Assembly (NCBI GenBank): GCA_015057165.1
Contig: SVEY01000021.1
Coordinates: 1 to 53,160, forward strand
From: Lachnospiraceae bacterium
GTDB taxonomy: Bacteria > Bacillota > Clostridia > Lachnospirales > Lachnospiraceae
Reading direction: 5' to 3'
DNA length: 53,160 nucleotides
The position numbers and the translations under genes are program-made. Under the pieces are notes generated by a model, which ran no database searches, was not told the origin of the DNA, and saw only the letters and a program-made list of their open reading frames with translations. Every line of letters starts with the position of its first letter. The stretch's first letter is position 1. Of the stretch, positions 35,830 to 44,509 are shown piece after piece.

Positions 35830-36909
35830 ATGCCAAAGATTTACATAGCAGGTGCACATTCTAGGGCACAGACTGTTGCACATTATTTAACATATCTAGA
35901 TAACACAACAGAAATCATTGCATATTTATATGACAACGACGAAGATAACCCGACGGAAGTCAATGGTATACCCGTGATAAAATTATCAGGGGATACTTTG
36001 CTTGACACTTCTTGTCGGGTTTTTTTGGGTGTTCGTGGAGTGAATATGGAGCATCTGTCTAATACGCTCACGCAATGTGGAATGAAGGATATTGTTCCGG
36101 TAGATGCAGATTTGGATATGAAGCTTCGCAATGAATATCTTGAGAAATATTATGATGAGCAAGGAATAGATTTCCTGAGAGTGGATATGTTAAGAAGTGA
36201 TGGTAGTGTATCTCATGACATATCAGGTAGAATCTTTGTTGCTAACTCAGTTTTCGATGGAAAGCTTTCCGATGTATACGAGATGATTAACGAAGAGGCT
36301 ATTCTTCAAGTGGGCGCGAATCTGACGGATAGTAGAATTGAAGGATGTAAATTCTTCGATAATACAGGAGATAACATTTCCAATCGTAACAAACAGTTCT
36401 GTGAGCTTACTGGACTATATTGGGTGTGGAAGAATGCTACGGAAGATTATGTTGGGCTCGTTCATTATCGAAGACATTTTTTACTTCCGAAAGACTGGAT
36501 TTCTGTATGCAAAGAAAACGATATAGATGTCATTTTGCCTGTGCCATTATATGTCGGTCCCAGTGTCGAAGAGAATTATAGGATGCGTCATGTGTCGGAG
36601 GACTGGGATTTTGTAATGGATTACATTAAAGAGAATCATGCAAAAGAGTATGAAGATGTGGTGTCCTTCTTTGAAGGAAGCTTATATTGTCCGTGTAACA
36701 TGATGATAGCAAAGAAAGAAGTGTTTGACGAACTATGTTCATGGATGTTTCCAATAGTATTTGCGTTATATGAACATGTCGGAGTTCATGAAGACTCTTA
36801 TCAAAACAGATATCCGGGATTTGTGTCTGAGCGTTTAATTACATATTTCTTCGAGAGTCGGAGGGATAAGTATAATCTAGTGTATTGTAATAAGAATTTT
36901 CTGAAATAA
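35830..36909 (+). CDS. DUF4422 glycosyltransferase-like protein, full length (359 aa)
   Basis: An N-terminal Rossmann-like segment (KIYIAGAHSRAQTVAHYL, YDNDEDNPTEVNGIPV) is joined at about residue 115 to a DUF4422 domain (ILQVGANLTDSRI, LTGLYWVWKN, VGLVHYRRHF, FEGSLYCPCNMMIAKKE, FVSERLITYFFE). DUF4422 proteins are putative capsular or protein-glycan glycosyltransferases. ATG 35830 follows GGAGG by six bases. A near-identical copy with its middle deleted is at 41205-41849. Confidence 0.8.
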   Translation: MPKIYIAGAHSRAQTVAHYLTYLDNTTEIIAYLYDNDEDNPTEVNGIPVIKLSGDTLLDTSCRVFLGVRGVNMEHLSNTLTQCGMKDIVPVDADLDMKLRNEYLEKYYDEQGIDFLRVDMLRSDGSVSHDISGRIFVANSVFDGKLSDVYEMINEEAILQVGANLTDSRIEGCKFFDNTGDNISNRNKQFCELTGLYWVWKNATEDYVGLVHYRRHFLLPKDWISVCKENDIDVILPVPLYVGPSVEENYRMRHVSEDWDFVMDYIKENHAKEYEDVVSFFEGSLYCPCNMMIAKKEVFDELCSWMFPIVFALYEHVGVHEDSYQNRYPGFVSERLITYFFESRRDKYNLVYCNKNFLK

Positions 36910-36915
36910 CAAAAA

Positions 36916-36963
36916 TGTCAAGAAATTAATTTCTTGACATTCGCTCGCCTTCCGTTATACAAT
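36916..36963 (+). promoter_or_regulatory. Palindromic promoter, copy 1
   Basis: TGTCAAGAAATT-AATTTCTTGACA (36916-36939) is a perfect palindrome whose right end is the -35 box TTGACA (36934-36939). TACAAT (36958-36963) follows at 18 bases. It matches the promoter at 41854-41899, which drives the HTH/HipA-like pair, but here no gene follows. The RNA would run into a GAGCC/GGCTC hairpin (about 36997-37015) and an IS relic. Confidence 0.65.
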
Positions 36964-37060
36964 AACAGGTAGTGTAAAGTAAGTTATGAAAAAATGAGCC
37001 GTAGAAATAAGGCTCTAAATGAACCTTGAAAACTGTAAATATATATAAATTTTTGTGATA

Positions 37061-37636
37061 GTGGTCAAGGGAAAGTCACAGGTGTGTGACTTTCACCTTG
37101 GAAGATGATAAATTCGCACACCTTAAGTAAAGGGACTTTCGCGGCATATCCTCACTGACTGTGCCAGTTCCGGTATTCCACGGTTCCCTTGACTTAAGGC
37201 TTAGCTTATTTTTGGGGATTACGAATTGTTTTGCATTTGTAAGATGGTTTGTTGTCCGAGAAAAATCATCAGTTGCCACTTGGCTGGCATGTTATCGCCT
37301 TTGCTTATGATGTCATCTTCGACTAAAGGTCTAAAACGACTATGCTTGTGAGGACGTAAGAAGTTGTAATAAGCCACCCACAAGGAAAGGTCATAGTAAG
37401 CCCATTGTTTAAGGGGTATATATTTGCAGATAAATTTTATCAGCCAGATATTTTGCTGATATAGTTGTTGAATTAATTGAATGAAATAAAGTATAATGTC
37501 CATGAGCATTGGCTCCTTTCTGGATGTCGTTTTGGCGATTGACATTATACCAAAAAGGGAGGTCAATGCTCTTTTTATTTAAACCTCTCGATAATAAAGG
37601 ATTTATAAACAAAAAAGGAGTGTCAGACTTGACACT
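37061..37636 (-). mobile_element. Internally deleted insertion sequence relic
   Basis: The - strand frame 37219-37503 starts MLMDIILYFIQLIQQLY, like the N-terminus of a DDE transposase, and jumps to WVAYYNFLRPHKHSRFRPL, the typical transposase C-terminus, ending LGQQTILQMQNNS. The catalytic core is missing, so it cannot be active. Right of it GTGTCA-GACT-TGACAC (37620-37635), left of it GTGGTCAAGGGAAAGTCACA (37061-37080): possible degenerate ends. Strong stems lie between (AAAGTCACA/TGTGACTTT at 37072-37093; CCTTAAGT.../...ACTTAAGG at 37121-37199). The rest of 36910-37663 has no other gene. Confidence 0.55.
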
Positions 37637-37663
37637 ACCCTATGTTGGAGGAAGGATTGTTAA

Positions 37664-38728
37664 ATGCAAATTTCAGATTCTTTAAAAAACAAATCACTAG
37701 TAATCACAGGAGGAACAGGCTCTTTTGGATCAACTGTGCTCAAGCACTTCTTAACATCAGGTATTGGTGAGATTAGAATAATTTCTCGCGATGAAAAAAA
37801 GCAGGATACGATGAGACATATTCTACAGGCTCGATATCCAGAGTATGCAAATAAAGTGAGTTTTTATATTGGAGATGTGCGTGACATAGAATCGGTTCGA
37901 GATGTGATGTTTGGAGCGAACTTTGTATTTCATGCTGCGGCGCTTAAGGAAGTACCATCATGTGAGTTTTTTCCAATGGAAGCAGTTAGAACCAACATTT
38001 TAGGAACCGATAATGTAATTACAGCAGCAGTTGAGAATAGAGTAGAGAGAGTAGTGTTCTTGTCAACTGATAAGGCGGCGTATCCAATTAATGCTATGGG
38101 GATGACAAAGGCTGTTGGAGAGAAGGTTGTACAGGCTAGAGCGCAGAAGGCATATGAGCGCGGTGGCACAGTTCTTTCTTGTACTCGTTATGGAAACGTT
38201 ATGTGCTCGCGTGGTTCTGTAATTCCACTATTCATTGACCAGATAAAAAGGCAGGTACCAATTACTATTACAGATCCTAATATGACTAGATTTCTTATGA
38301 ATCTTGATGAAGCAGTTGCTTTAGTAGCATTTGCATTTGAACATGCAGAACCTGGAGACTTATTCATACAAAAGGCAGATGCCTCAACGATTGGTGACCT
38401 TGCAGATGGCGTAATGAAGGTCTTTGGAAAGACAGAGAAGAAGATAATAGGCACTCGTCATGGCGAAAAGCTTTATGAGACTCTAATGACAAAGGAGGAA
38501 AGATTGAGAGCTGTTGATATGGGTCAATATTTCAAAATATTGCCCGATGGAAGGAGCCTAAACTATGATAAGTTCTATGTTGAAGGAGATGTTCTGACAC
38601 AAAGTAAAGATGCATATACATCTCATAATACTAATAGACTTGATATTGACGGAGTTGTTAAGAAAATTATGTCTACTGATTATGTAAAAGAAGAGCTTGA
38701 GGGAAGACCTCATGCGGTAGAAGCATAG
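37664..38728 (+). CDS. capE: UDP-GlcNAc 4,6-dehydratase/epimerase, CapE/FnlA type (354 aa)
   Basis: First enzyme of UDP-N-acetyl-L-fucosamine synthesis: dehydrates and epimerises UDP-GlcNAc. GGTGSFG (16-22), HAAALKEVPSCEFFPMEAV, LSTDKAAYPINAMGMTKAVGEK and RYGNVMCSRGSVIPLF are the family hallmarks, again with Met in place of the catalytic Tyr. AGGAAGG lies upstream. It heads a three-gene set capE-capG-capF with 27-base and 9-base gaps. Confidence 0.92.
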   Translation: MQISDSLKNKSLVITGGTGSFGSTVLKHFLTSGIGEIRIISRDEKKQDTMRHILQARYPEYANKVSFYIGDVRDIESVRDVMFGANFVFHAAALKEVPSCEFFPMEAVRTNILGTDNVITAAVENRVERVVFLSTDKAAYPINAMGMTKAVGEKVVQARAQKAYERGGTVLSCTRYGNVMCSRGSVIPLFIDQIKRQVPITITDPNMTRFLMNLDEAVALVAFAFEHAEPGDLFIQKADASTIGDLADGVMKVFGKTEKKIIGTRHGEKLYETLMTKEERLRAVDMGQYFKILPDGRSLNYDKFYVEGDVLTQSKDAYTSHNTNRLDIDGVVKKIMSTDYVKEELEGRPHAVEA

Positions 38729-38755
38729 ATTGGAATTTTGGGAGATTATTGTATT

Positions 38756-39931
38756 ATGAATTATCCTAACTGGAAAGACAATGGCAAGCTTAAGTTAATG
38801 ATTATAGTAGGTACTCGCCCTGAGATAATCAGACTTGCTGCAGTAATTAAGAAATGTAGAAAGTATTTTGACACACTTCTTGTTCATACAGGACAGAACT
38901 ACGACTATAACCTTAACGGTGTGTTCTTTAAGGACTTAGGATTAGAAGATCCGGAGCTGTACCTAGATGCTGTAGGTGATGACCTGGGCGCAACGATGGG
39001 TAACATAATTGATAAGTCATATAAGGCTATGGTTGAACTTAAACCGGAAGGAGTTCTTGTTCTTGGCGATACTAACAGTTGCCTATCTGTAATAGGAGCA
39101 AAACGCTTACATATACCTATTTTCCATATGGAAGCAGGTAATAGATGTAAGGATGAATGTCTTCCTGAAGAGACTAATCGTCGTATAGTTGACATAATAT
39201 CGGATGTTAACTTGGCATATTCTGAGCATGCTAGAAGATACTTGGCTGATTGTGGACTCCCGAAGGAGAGAACATATGTCACAGGTTCTCCTATGGCAGA
39301 GGTGTTATCTTCTAATTTGGATGCGATTAAATCTTCTGTCGTTCATTCTAAGCTTGGGCTTGAGAAAGGTCGCTATATATTGTTATCTGCTCACAGAGAA
39401 GAGAATATTGATACAGAGAAGAATTTTAATTCGCTTTTTACTGCGATTAACAAGATGGCAGAGAAGTATGATATGCCAATACTCTATTCTTGTCATCCTC
39501 GTTCGAGAAAAAGATTAGAAGAATCTGGGTTTAATCTAGATTCTCGTGTGATTCAACATGAGCCTTTAGGTTTTCATGATTATAATTGCCTTCAGATGAA
39601 TGCATTTGCTGTTGTATCAGACTCAGGAACACTTCCTGAGGAGTCTAGTTACTTTACATCTATTGGAAAACCATTTCCTGCAGTATGTATAAGGACGTCT
39701 ACAGAACGACCTGAGGCACTTGATAAGGCTTGCTTTATTCTGTCAGGAATTGATGCTAAGGGACTCTTGCAAGCGGTTGATACGGCTGTTGAGATGGTTA
39801 AGGAGGAGAAGGACGGCGGTGCTATACCGGTGCCTGATTATACGGATACTAATGTGTCTGATAAAGTTGTTAAGATTATTCAGTCTTATGTTGGTGTTGT
39901 TAATAAGATGGTGTGGAGAAAAGAGGTTTAG
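38756..39931 (+). CDS. capG: UDP-sugar 2-epimerase of the FucNAc pathway, CapG/FnlC type (391 aa)
   Basis: A non-hydrolysing UDP-GlcNAc 2-epimerase homologue (WecB-like GT-B fold) that finishes UDP-L-FucNAc by epimerising C2. IVGTRPEIIRLAAVI, VHTGQNYDYNLNGVFFKDL, VLVLGDTNSC, FHMEAGNRCKDECLPEE, LSAHREENID and SDSGTLPEESSYF are visible. ATG 38756 is chosen with GGGAG about 11 bases upstream; the reading frame extends to TTG 38738. Order is E-G-F here versus E-F-G in Staphylococcus aureus. Confidence 0.9.
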   Translation: MNYPNWKDNGKLKLMIIVGTRPEIIRLAAVIKKCRKYFDTLLVHTGQNYDYNLNGVFFKDLGLEDPELYLDAVGDDLGATMGNIIDKSYKAMVELKPEGVLVLGDTNSCLSVIGAKRLHIPIFHMEAGNRCKDECLPEETNRRIVDIISDVNLAYSEHARRYLADCGLPKERTYVTGSPMAEVLSSNLDAIKSSVVHSKLGLEKGRYILLSAHREENIDTEKNFNSLFTAINKMAEKYDMPILYSCHPRSRKRLEESGFNLDSRVIQHEPLGFHDYNCLQMNAFAVVSDSGTLPEESSYFTSIGKPFPAVCIRTSTERPEALDKACFILSGIDAKGLLQAVDTAVEMVKEEKDGGAIPVPDYTDTNVSDKVVKIIQSYVGVVNKMVWRKEV

Positions 39932-39940
39932 TTATATCTT

Positions 39941-41137
39941 ATGAATATATTGGTTACAGGTGCAAAGGGCATGGTTGGTACAGCTCTTGTTAATAATCTT
40001 AAGAATATAAGGGATGGAAAGAATGGGACCCGTCCCGATATTTCGATAGATTTTATTTATGAGTATGATATGGAGTCGACCAAGGAAGATTTGGAAGCGT
40101 ATTGTAAGGAGGCAGACTTTGTATTTAATCTTGCAGGTGTTAATAGACCTGAGAATCCTGAGGACTTTATTAAAGGTAACTTTGGATTTGCAAGTGAGCT
40201 TCTTGATACACTTAAGAAGTATAATAATAAAGCGACTATTATGCTTTCTTCTTCGATTCAAGCAACTCTTTCGGGACGATTTGGTGATTCAGAATATGGT
40301 CGTAGTAAGAAAGCGGGAGAAGAGTTATTCTTCTCATATGCTGAGGAGACTGGAGCGAAGGTTGCTGTGTATCGTTTTCCCAACTTAATGGGACATTCTA
40401 GACCTAAGTATAATTCTGCAGTAGCGACATTTTGTTGGGCGGTTGCTAATAATGAAGAATTTAAAGTAAACGATAGAACGACTGAATTAGAATTGTTATA
40501 TATAGATGACTTAATTGAGGGGATGTTTGACTTATTGGAAGGTAAGGAACAGCACTGCAAGTTTGATGGTGTTGAGACGGTACTTGATTCTACTGGTAGA
40601 TATTGTTGCGTTCCTATAACGCATAAGGTGACTCTAGGTGAGATAGTGGACTTATTAGAAGAATTCAAAGAACAACCATCTACTCTTATGATGCCGAAGA
40701 TGCCAGAAGGTTCCTTTGCAAAGAAACTTTATAGTTTATATCTTACATATCTTCCTGTTAATGAGTTTAAGTATCCGCTTGATATGAACTGCGATGATAG
40801 GGGATCATTTACAGAACTTGTGCATACAGAAGATTGCGGTCAAGTATCAATCAATATAAGTAAGCCCGGAGTTACAAAAGGGCAGCATTGGCATAATTCC
40901 AAGTGGGAGATATTTATCGTTGTTGCAGGACATGGGTTGATTAAAGAGAGGAACATTAATACAGGTGAAACTGTTGAATTTGAAGTTTCGGGAGATAGTA
41001 TAGAAGCCGTTTACATGATTCCAGGGTGGACGCATAATATTGTTAATCTCTCTGATACAGAGAATTTGGTGACGGTCATGATATGTAATGAGGTGTTTAA
41101 TTCTATTAGCCCAGATACTTTTAGAGAAGAACTATAG
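39941..41137 (+). CDS. capF: Bifunctional reductase/cupin CapF/FnlB (398 aa)
   Basis: Reduces the 4-keto intermediate to UDP-N-acetyl-6-deoxy-L-talosamine in the FucNAc pathway. Residues 1-270 form an SDR domain with VTGAKGMVGTALV and FGDSEYGRSKKAGEE (Tyr-x3-Lys). Residues 275-398 form the C-terminal cupin with GQHWHNSKWEIFIVVAG and PGWTHNIVN, whose His residues bind zinc. The two-domain form is diagnostic of CapF. Confidence 0.92.
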   Translation: MNILVTGAKGMVGTALVNNLKNIRDGKNGTRPDISIDFIYEYDMESTKEDLEAYCKEADFVFNLAGVNRPENPEDFIKGNFGFASELLDTLKKYNNKATIMLSSSIQATLSGRFGDSEYGRSKKAGEELFFSYAEETGAKVAVYRFPNLMGHSRPKYNSAVATFCWAVANNEEFKVNDRTTELELLYIDDLIEGMFDLLEGKEQHCKFDGVETVLDSTGRYCCVPITHKVTLGEIVDLLEEFKEQPSTLMMPKMPEGSFAKKLYSLYLTYLPVNEFKYPLDMNCDDRGSFTELVHTEDCGQVSINISKPGVTKGQHWHNSKWEIFIVVAGHGLIKERNINTGETVEFEVSGDSIEAVYMIPGWTHNIVNLSDTENLVTVMICNEVFNSISPDTFREEL

Positions 41138-41204
41138 AGATATAAACGATTATGAATGATTCAGTATAATGATACATGGCTAAACTATTAGAGAAAGGAA
41201 TGTG

Positions 41205-41849
41205 TTTATGTCTAAGATTTATATAGCAGGTGCACATTCTAGAGCACAGACTGTTGCGCATTATTTAACATATCTGGATAACACAATAGAAATCATTGCA
41301 TATTTATATGACAACGACGAAGATAACCCGACAGAAGTTAATGGTATACCCGTGATGAAAATATCAGGGGATACTTTGCTTGACACTTCATGTCGGGTTT
41401 ATTTGGGTGTTCGTGGAGTCAATGTGGAGCATTTGTTCAATACACTCTCTGAATGTGGAATGAAGGATATTGTTCCGGTAGATGCAGATTTGGATATGAA
41501 GCTTCGAAATGACTATCTGGAGAAATATTATGATGAGCAAGGAATAGATTTTGTAATGGACTTTATACAAAAGAATCATGAAGAAGAGTATGAGGATGTT
41601 GTAACCTTTTTTGAAGGAAGCTTATATTGTCCTTGTAACATGATGATAGCAAAGAAAGAAGTGTTAGACGAACTATGTTCATGGATGTTTCCAATAGTAT
41701 TTGCGTTATATGAACATGTCGGAGTTCATGAAGACTCTTATCAAAACAGATATCCGGGGTTTGTATCTGAACGTTTAATTACGTATTTCTTCGAGAGTCG
41801 GAGGGATAAGTATAATCTAGTGTACTGTAATAAGAATTTTCTAAATTAG
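41205..41849 (+). CDS. DUF4422 protein, internally deleted duplicate (214 aa)
   Basis: A near-identical repeat of the gene at 35830, lacking about 145 central residues. It runs with the full copy to DEQGIDF, then jumps to FVMDFIQKNHEEEYEDVV. The deletion is in frame and its junction lies at GATTT, present at both ends of the missing segment, indicating a short-repeat deletion. The lost part includes most of the DUF4422 core (VGLVHYRRHF), so the product is probably inactive. AGAGAAAGGA precedes the start. Confidence 0.8.
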   Translation, partial: FMSKIYIAGAHSRAQTVAHYLTYLDNTIEIIAYLYDNDEDNPTEVNGIPVMKISGDTLLDTSCRVYLGVRGVNVEHLFNTLSECGMKDIVPVDADLDMKLRNDYLEKYYDEQGIDFVMDFIQKNHEEEYEDVVTFFEGSLYCPCNMMIAKKEVLDELCSWMFPIVFALYEHVGVHEDSYQNRYPGFVSERLITYFFESRRDKYNLVYCNKNFLN

Positions 41850-41853
41850 ATGC

Positions 41854-41911
41854 GTCAAGAAATTAATTTCTTGACATGCGTGCTATTTAGCTATACAATA
41901 ACAGTGAGAGG
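41854..41911 (+). promoter_or_regulatory. Palindromic promoter, copy 2, for the HTH/HipA-like pair
   Basis: GTCAAGAAATT-AATTTCTTGAC (41854-41875) is a perfect palindrome containing the -35 TTGACA (41871-41876). TACAAT (41894-41899) follows at the ideal 17 bases, and the RBS GAGAGG (41906-41911) precedes ATG 41919. The palindrome is well placed as the operator for autorepression by the HTH protein. Confidence 0.75.
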
Positions 41912-41918
41912 TAATTGT

Positions 41919-42506
41919 ATGGCTAATAAAAAGAGCGGGCGCAAACGCAGATTCAAGAATGATGATATTAATAAAATAATAAAAGAACATAGTAACGGGC
42001 GTAGTGTGTCTGAGCTAGCTAAAGAGTATGGCGTGTCAAGGCAGACTATGTCTTTTTATATACATGAAGTTGCAGCGGAACTCGAGATGAGTAATAGTGA
42101 TAATACTGCTTGTCTTGTTAGGGAGATGACTTATTGGAAGAAGCTTAATAAGGATTTTGATTTGACAGCGGAAGAATTATCTAGATACAAGGCTAGGTAT
42201 GATTTTATGTTGGGGGACGATATATTGACGTCGATATTAGTTGATTTCTTACATGAACAGATAGACATATTCAATTATTCTTCACATCCGATGAAACAAG
42301 CTTTTGGTGTTAAGAAGAGACCGAGCTGGGACGATTTTGTTGGTTTTCTGGAGGATAGATGTGTTCCGAGAAGTCGAGATCATATGAAGTTGATACTTCG
42401 TGACTACAAGTTAGATTCATATGATCCGTTTGCCATAGTTGAGAGAACAGGTGGAAGAATGGCGGAGGATGAGAGGTATATTAAGATATATCGTATAGGG
42501 GCATAG
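41919..42506 (+). CDS. Helix-turn-helix partner protein of HipA-like kinase (195 aa)
   Basis: Residues 1-60 hold a basic tail and a resolvase-like HTH (NGRSVSELAKEYGVSRQTMS). The second half (WDDFVGFLEDRCVPRSRDH, then LDSYDPFAIVERTGGRMAED) matches, as I recall, a small protein usually encoded just upstream of HipA-like kinases in clostridia. Here it is fused to a DNA-binding domain. The stop overlaps the kinase start region, so the two are coupled. It probably represses the palindromic promoter in front of it and may restrain the kinase, in toxin-antitoxin fashion. Confidence 0.7.
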   Translation: MANKKSGRKRRFKNDDINKIIKEHSNGRSVSELAKEYGVSRQTMSFYIHEVAAELEMSNSDNTACLVREMTYWKKLNKDFDLTAEELSRYKARYDFMLGDDILTSILVDFLHEQIDIFNYSSHPMKQAFGVKKRPSWDDFVGFLEDRCVPRSRDHMKLILRDYKLDSYDPFAIVERTGGRMAEDERYIKIYRIGA

Positions 42507-42508
42507 TG

Positions 42509-43336
42509 ATGGCTGAAGTTAAGAGATATATAATGAGTGCTTCGGCACTTGACTATTCAGAATTACATACATCCAAGGGCAATCAACTCAAGTGGAAGCA
42601 AGACGGATATTGGTACAAGGCGGATCAATTTGGCTATGAGGGGATTGCTGAGTATGTGGTTACACATTTCTTGAGTGAGACTACGGTTCCGTTTCCCTAT
42701 GTCACGTATGAGCCAGTTGTCATTGAATACGAGGCGCGGGAGTACGTAGGTTGTAGAAGTAAGGATTATTATATTACTAATCCACATTTACAGGGATATG
42801 AACAGGTCCCGCTTGAGAGACTTCATAGACAGTTCACCGCGAAGAATTTGTCAGAGCATATAGGACTAATACCTGAAGCTGAAGATCGAGTGAAATACAC
42901 AGTTGATTTTGTGACTGATATAACCGGGCTTGATAGGTTTAATGACTATATATCATTTTTAGTTCAGATAGATGCATTTTTTTATAATGAAGATAGGCAT
43001 TTTAATAACATAACGGTTATGTGGAATCCTGATGACGACACATATGACTATTGTCCATATTATGACTTTGGATTGTCTCTTTTTGCTGATACAAGAGATG
43101 ACTATCCATTGACTATGAGTGTTGAGCAATGCATGAAGTTAATCAAGGCTCGCCCTTTTTCAAACGATTTCGTTAAGCAGGTAGAGGCATGCCGAAGTAT
43201 AAGTGATGTTGAATTGGCATTTCGTATTACAAGAGAGCAGATGGGACAGGAAGCAAGAGGAATGCTTCAGGATATTGATGTTGATGAGCGGGTTGTTGAG
43301 AGGATAGTCTGGGTGCTAAGTGATAGGGAGAATTAA
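42509..43336 (+). CDS. HipA-like Ser/Thr kinase (275 aa)
   Basis: A small kinase of the HipA C-terminal fold. YNEDRHFNNI (160-169) is the catalytic loop and YYDFGLSLF (185-193) the Mg-binding DFG. WYKADQFGYEG near 35-45 may be the ATP-loop/Lys region. It lacks the N-terminal subdomain of classical HipA. E. coli HipA phosphorylates glutamyl-tRNA synthetase and HipT tryptophanyl-tRNA synthetase; the target here is unknown. GTG 42506 is an equally placed alternative start. Confidence 0.8.
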   Translation: MAEVKRYIMSASALDYSELHTSKGNQLKWKQDGYWYKADQFGYEGIAEYVVTHFLSETTVPFPYVTYEPVVIEYEAREYVGCRSKDYYITNPHLQGYEQVPLERLHRQFTAKNLSEHIGLIPEAEDRVKYTVDFVTDITGLDRFNDYISFLVQIDAFFYNEDRHFNNITVMWNPDDDTYDYCPYYDFGLSLFADTRDDYPLTMSVEQCMKLIKARPFSNDFVKQVEACRSISDVELAFRITREQMGQEARGMLQDIDVDERVVERIVWVLSDREN

Positions 43337-43362
43337 TATAATACAGATGTACATAAATCCAA

Positions 43363-43439
43363 TTGACACGACAGTAAAAACACAGTAAAATATATACAAC
43401 AGTAAAAACACAGTAAAAGAATTCGAGGCAGTAAAAATA
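43363..43439 (+). promoter_or_regulatory. Promoter overlapping CAGTAAAA repeats
   Basis: TTGACA (43363-43368), 17 bases, TAAAAT (43386-43391). The 20-base unit ACAGTAAAAACACAGTAAAA occurs twice (43371-43390 and 43399-43418), and a further CAGTAAAA is at 43429. Five CAGTAAAA sites thus cover the promoter and leader, like a multi-site operator. They precede the AAA ATPase gene. Confidence 0.65.
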
Positions 43440-43453
43440 AAAAGGAGTTGCGT

Positions 43454-44509
43454 ATGTCTAATCCATATACTCTCGTTTTTGGGCAGTCACCACTAGAAAT
43501 AATAGAGAGAAAGTCGCAGATTGAAAATATTATTAGCATGTTTTCTGCTGAAAGACCTTCAAATTATCTGAATCTTGTTACGGGAATAAGGGGTTCGGGT
43601 AAGACTGTTTTTATTTCTACCATAGCAAAAAGACTTTCGGAAAATAAAGATTGGATTATTGTTAATTTGAATCCGAAGAGAGATTTGTTAAATGGTCTTG
43701 CAGCAGCCCTCTATAGTAATAAAAGAGTGAATCTATGGATTAAAGAGGCAAAGATTAATCTGTCATTTTTTGGATTTGGTGTTGAAATTAAGGGGGAACC
43801 TCAGATTGTAGATATTGAAGTGGCACTTAATAGGATGTTGAATGCAATTAAAAAGAACCGGCAACGTGTATTAATAACAATTGATGAAGCATCGAATTCC
43901 AAGAATATGAGAGCATTCGCCAGTGCCTATCAATTACTTTTAAGAGAGGATTTGCCGGTGTTTTTATTAATGTCGGGTTTATACAAGAGTATTGACGCTC
44001 TTCGAAATGCTGATGGTATGACTTTTTTAGAGAGAGCACCGAGAACTTTGCTTGCTCCGCTGAAGGAAGACGCTATAGCAGAGAATTATAATAGTACACT
44101 TAGTTTGTCTATGGATAAAGCAATGTATTTGGCGAGAACAACGAAAGGATACTCTTTTGCTTTTCAGACTGTGGGATACTTTGTATGGGATAATACCGAT
44201 AATATTGATAAGGCGCTATCTGATGCAAGAGATTATCTATACGAATTTTCATATAATAAAATATGGACAGAACTGTCTTCAAAAGATAGAGCAGTTGTTA
44301 TAGCAATGGCCAAAGCATCTTCCAATGAAGTCTCAGCAATTAGAGAAAAACTAGGGTATACTAGTAATCAGTTCAATCCATATAGAGATAGATTGCTTAA
44401 AGCCGGTGTTGTATATAGTGAAGAAAATGGACTACTGGATTTTGCATTGCCTTGGTTTGGGGAGTACGCTACTATGATGGAAGAACGTCTACACGGAGGC
44501 ATGGAATAA
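43454..44509 (+). CDS. AAA/STAND-like ATPase with C-terminal winged helix (351 aa)
   Basis: An ORC/Cdc6-like or STAND-like ATP-binding protein. Walker A is GIRGSGKT (44-51), Walker B RVLITIDEA (138-146), and FLLMSGLYKSI the sensor region. The last 90 residues (LSSKDRAVVIAMAKASSNEV, LGYTSNQFNPYRDRLLKAGV) form a winged helix. Related proteins are common in clostridial mobile elements, role unknown. ATG 43454 has AAGGAG seven bases upstream. Its stop is directly followed by the LicD gene (no gap), but it looks functionally unrelated. Confidence 0.75.
   Translation: MSNPYTLVFGQSPLEIIERKSQIENIISMFSAERPSNYLNLVTGIRGSGKTVFISTIAKRLSENKDWIIVNLNPKRDLLNGLAAALYSNKRVNLWIKEAKINLSFFGFGVEIKGEPQIVDIEVALNRMLNAIKKNRQRVLITIDEASNSKNMRAFASAYQLLLREDLPVFLLMSGLYKSIDALRNADGMTFLERAPRTLLAPLKEDAIAENYNSTLSLSMDKAMYLARTTKGYSFAFQTVGYFVWDNTDNIDKALSDARDYLYEFSYNKIWTELSSKDRAVVIAMAKASSNEVSAIREKLGYTSNQFNPYRDRLLKAGVVYSEENGLLDFALPWFGEYATMMEERLHGGME

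Noticed and set aside
43371-43439. CRISPR-like direct repeats
   Set aside because: Repeats are only 8-20 bases, spacers are irregular and short, and no cas gene is near.
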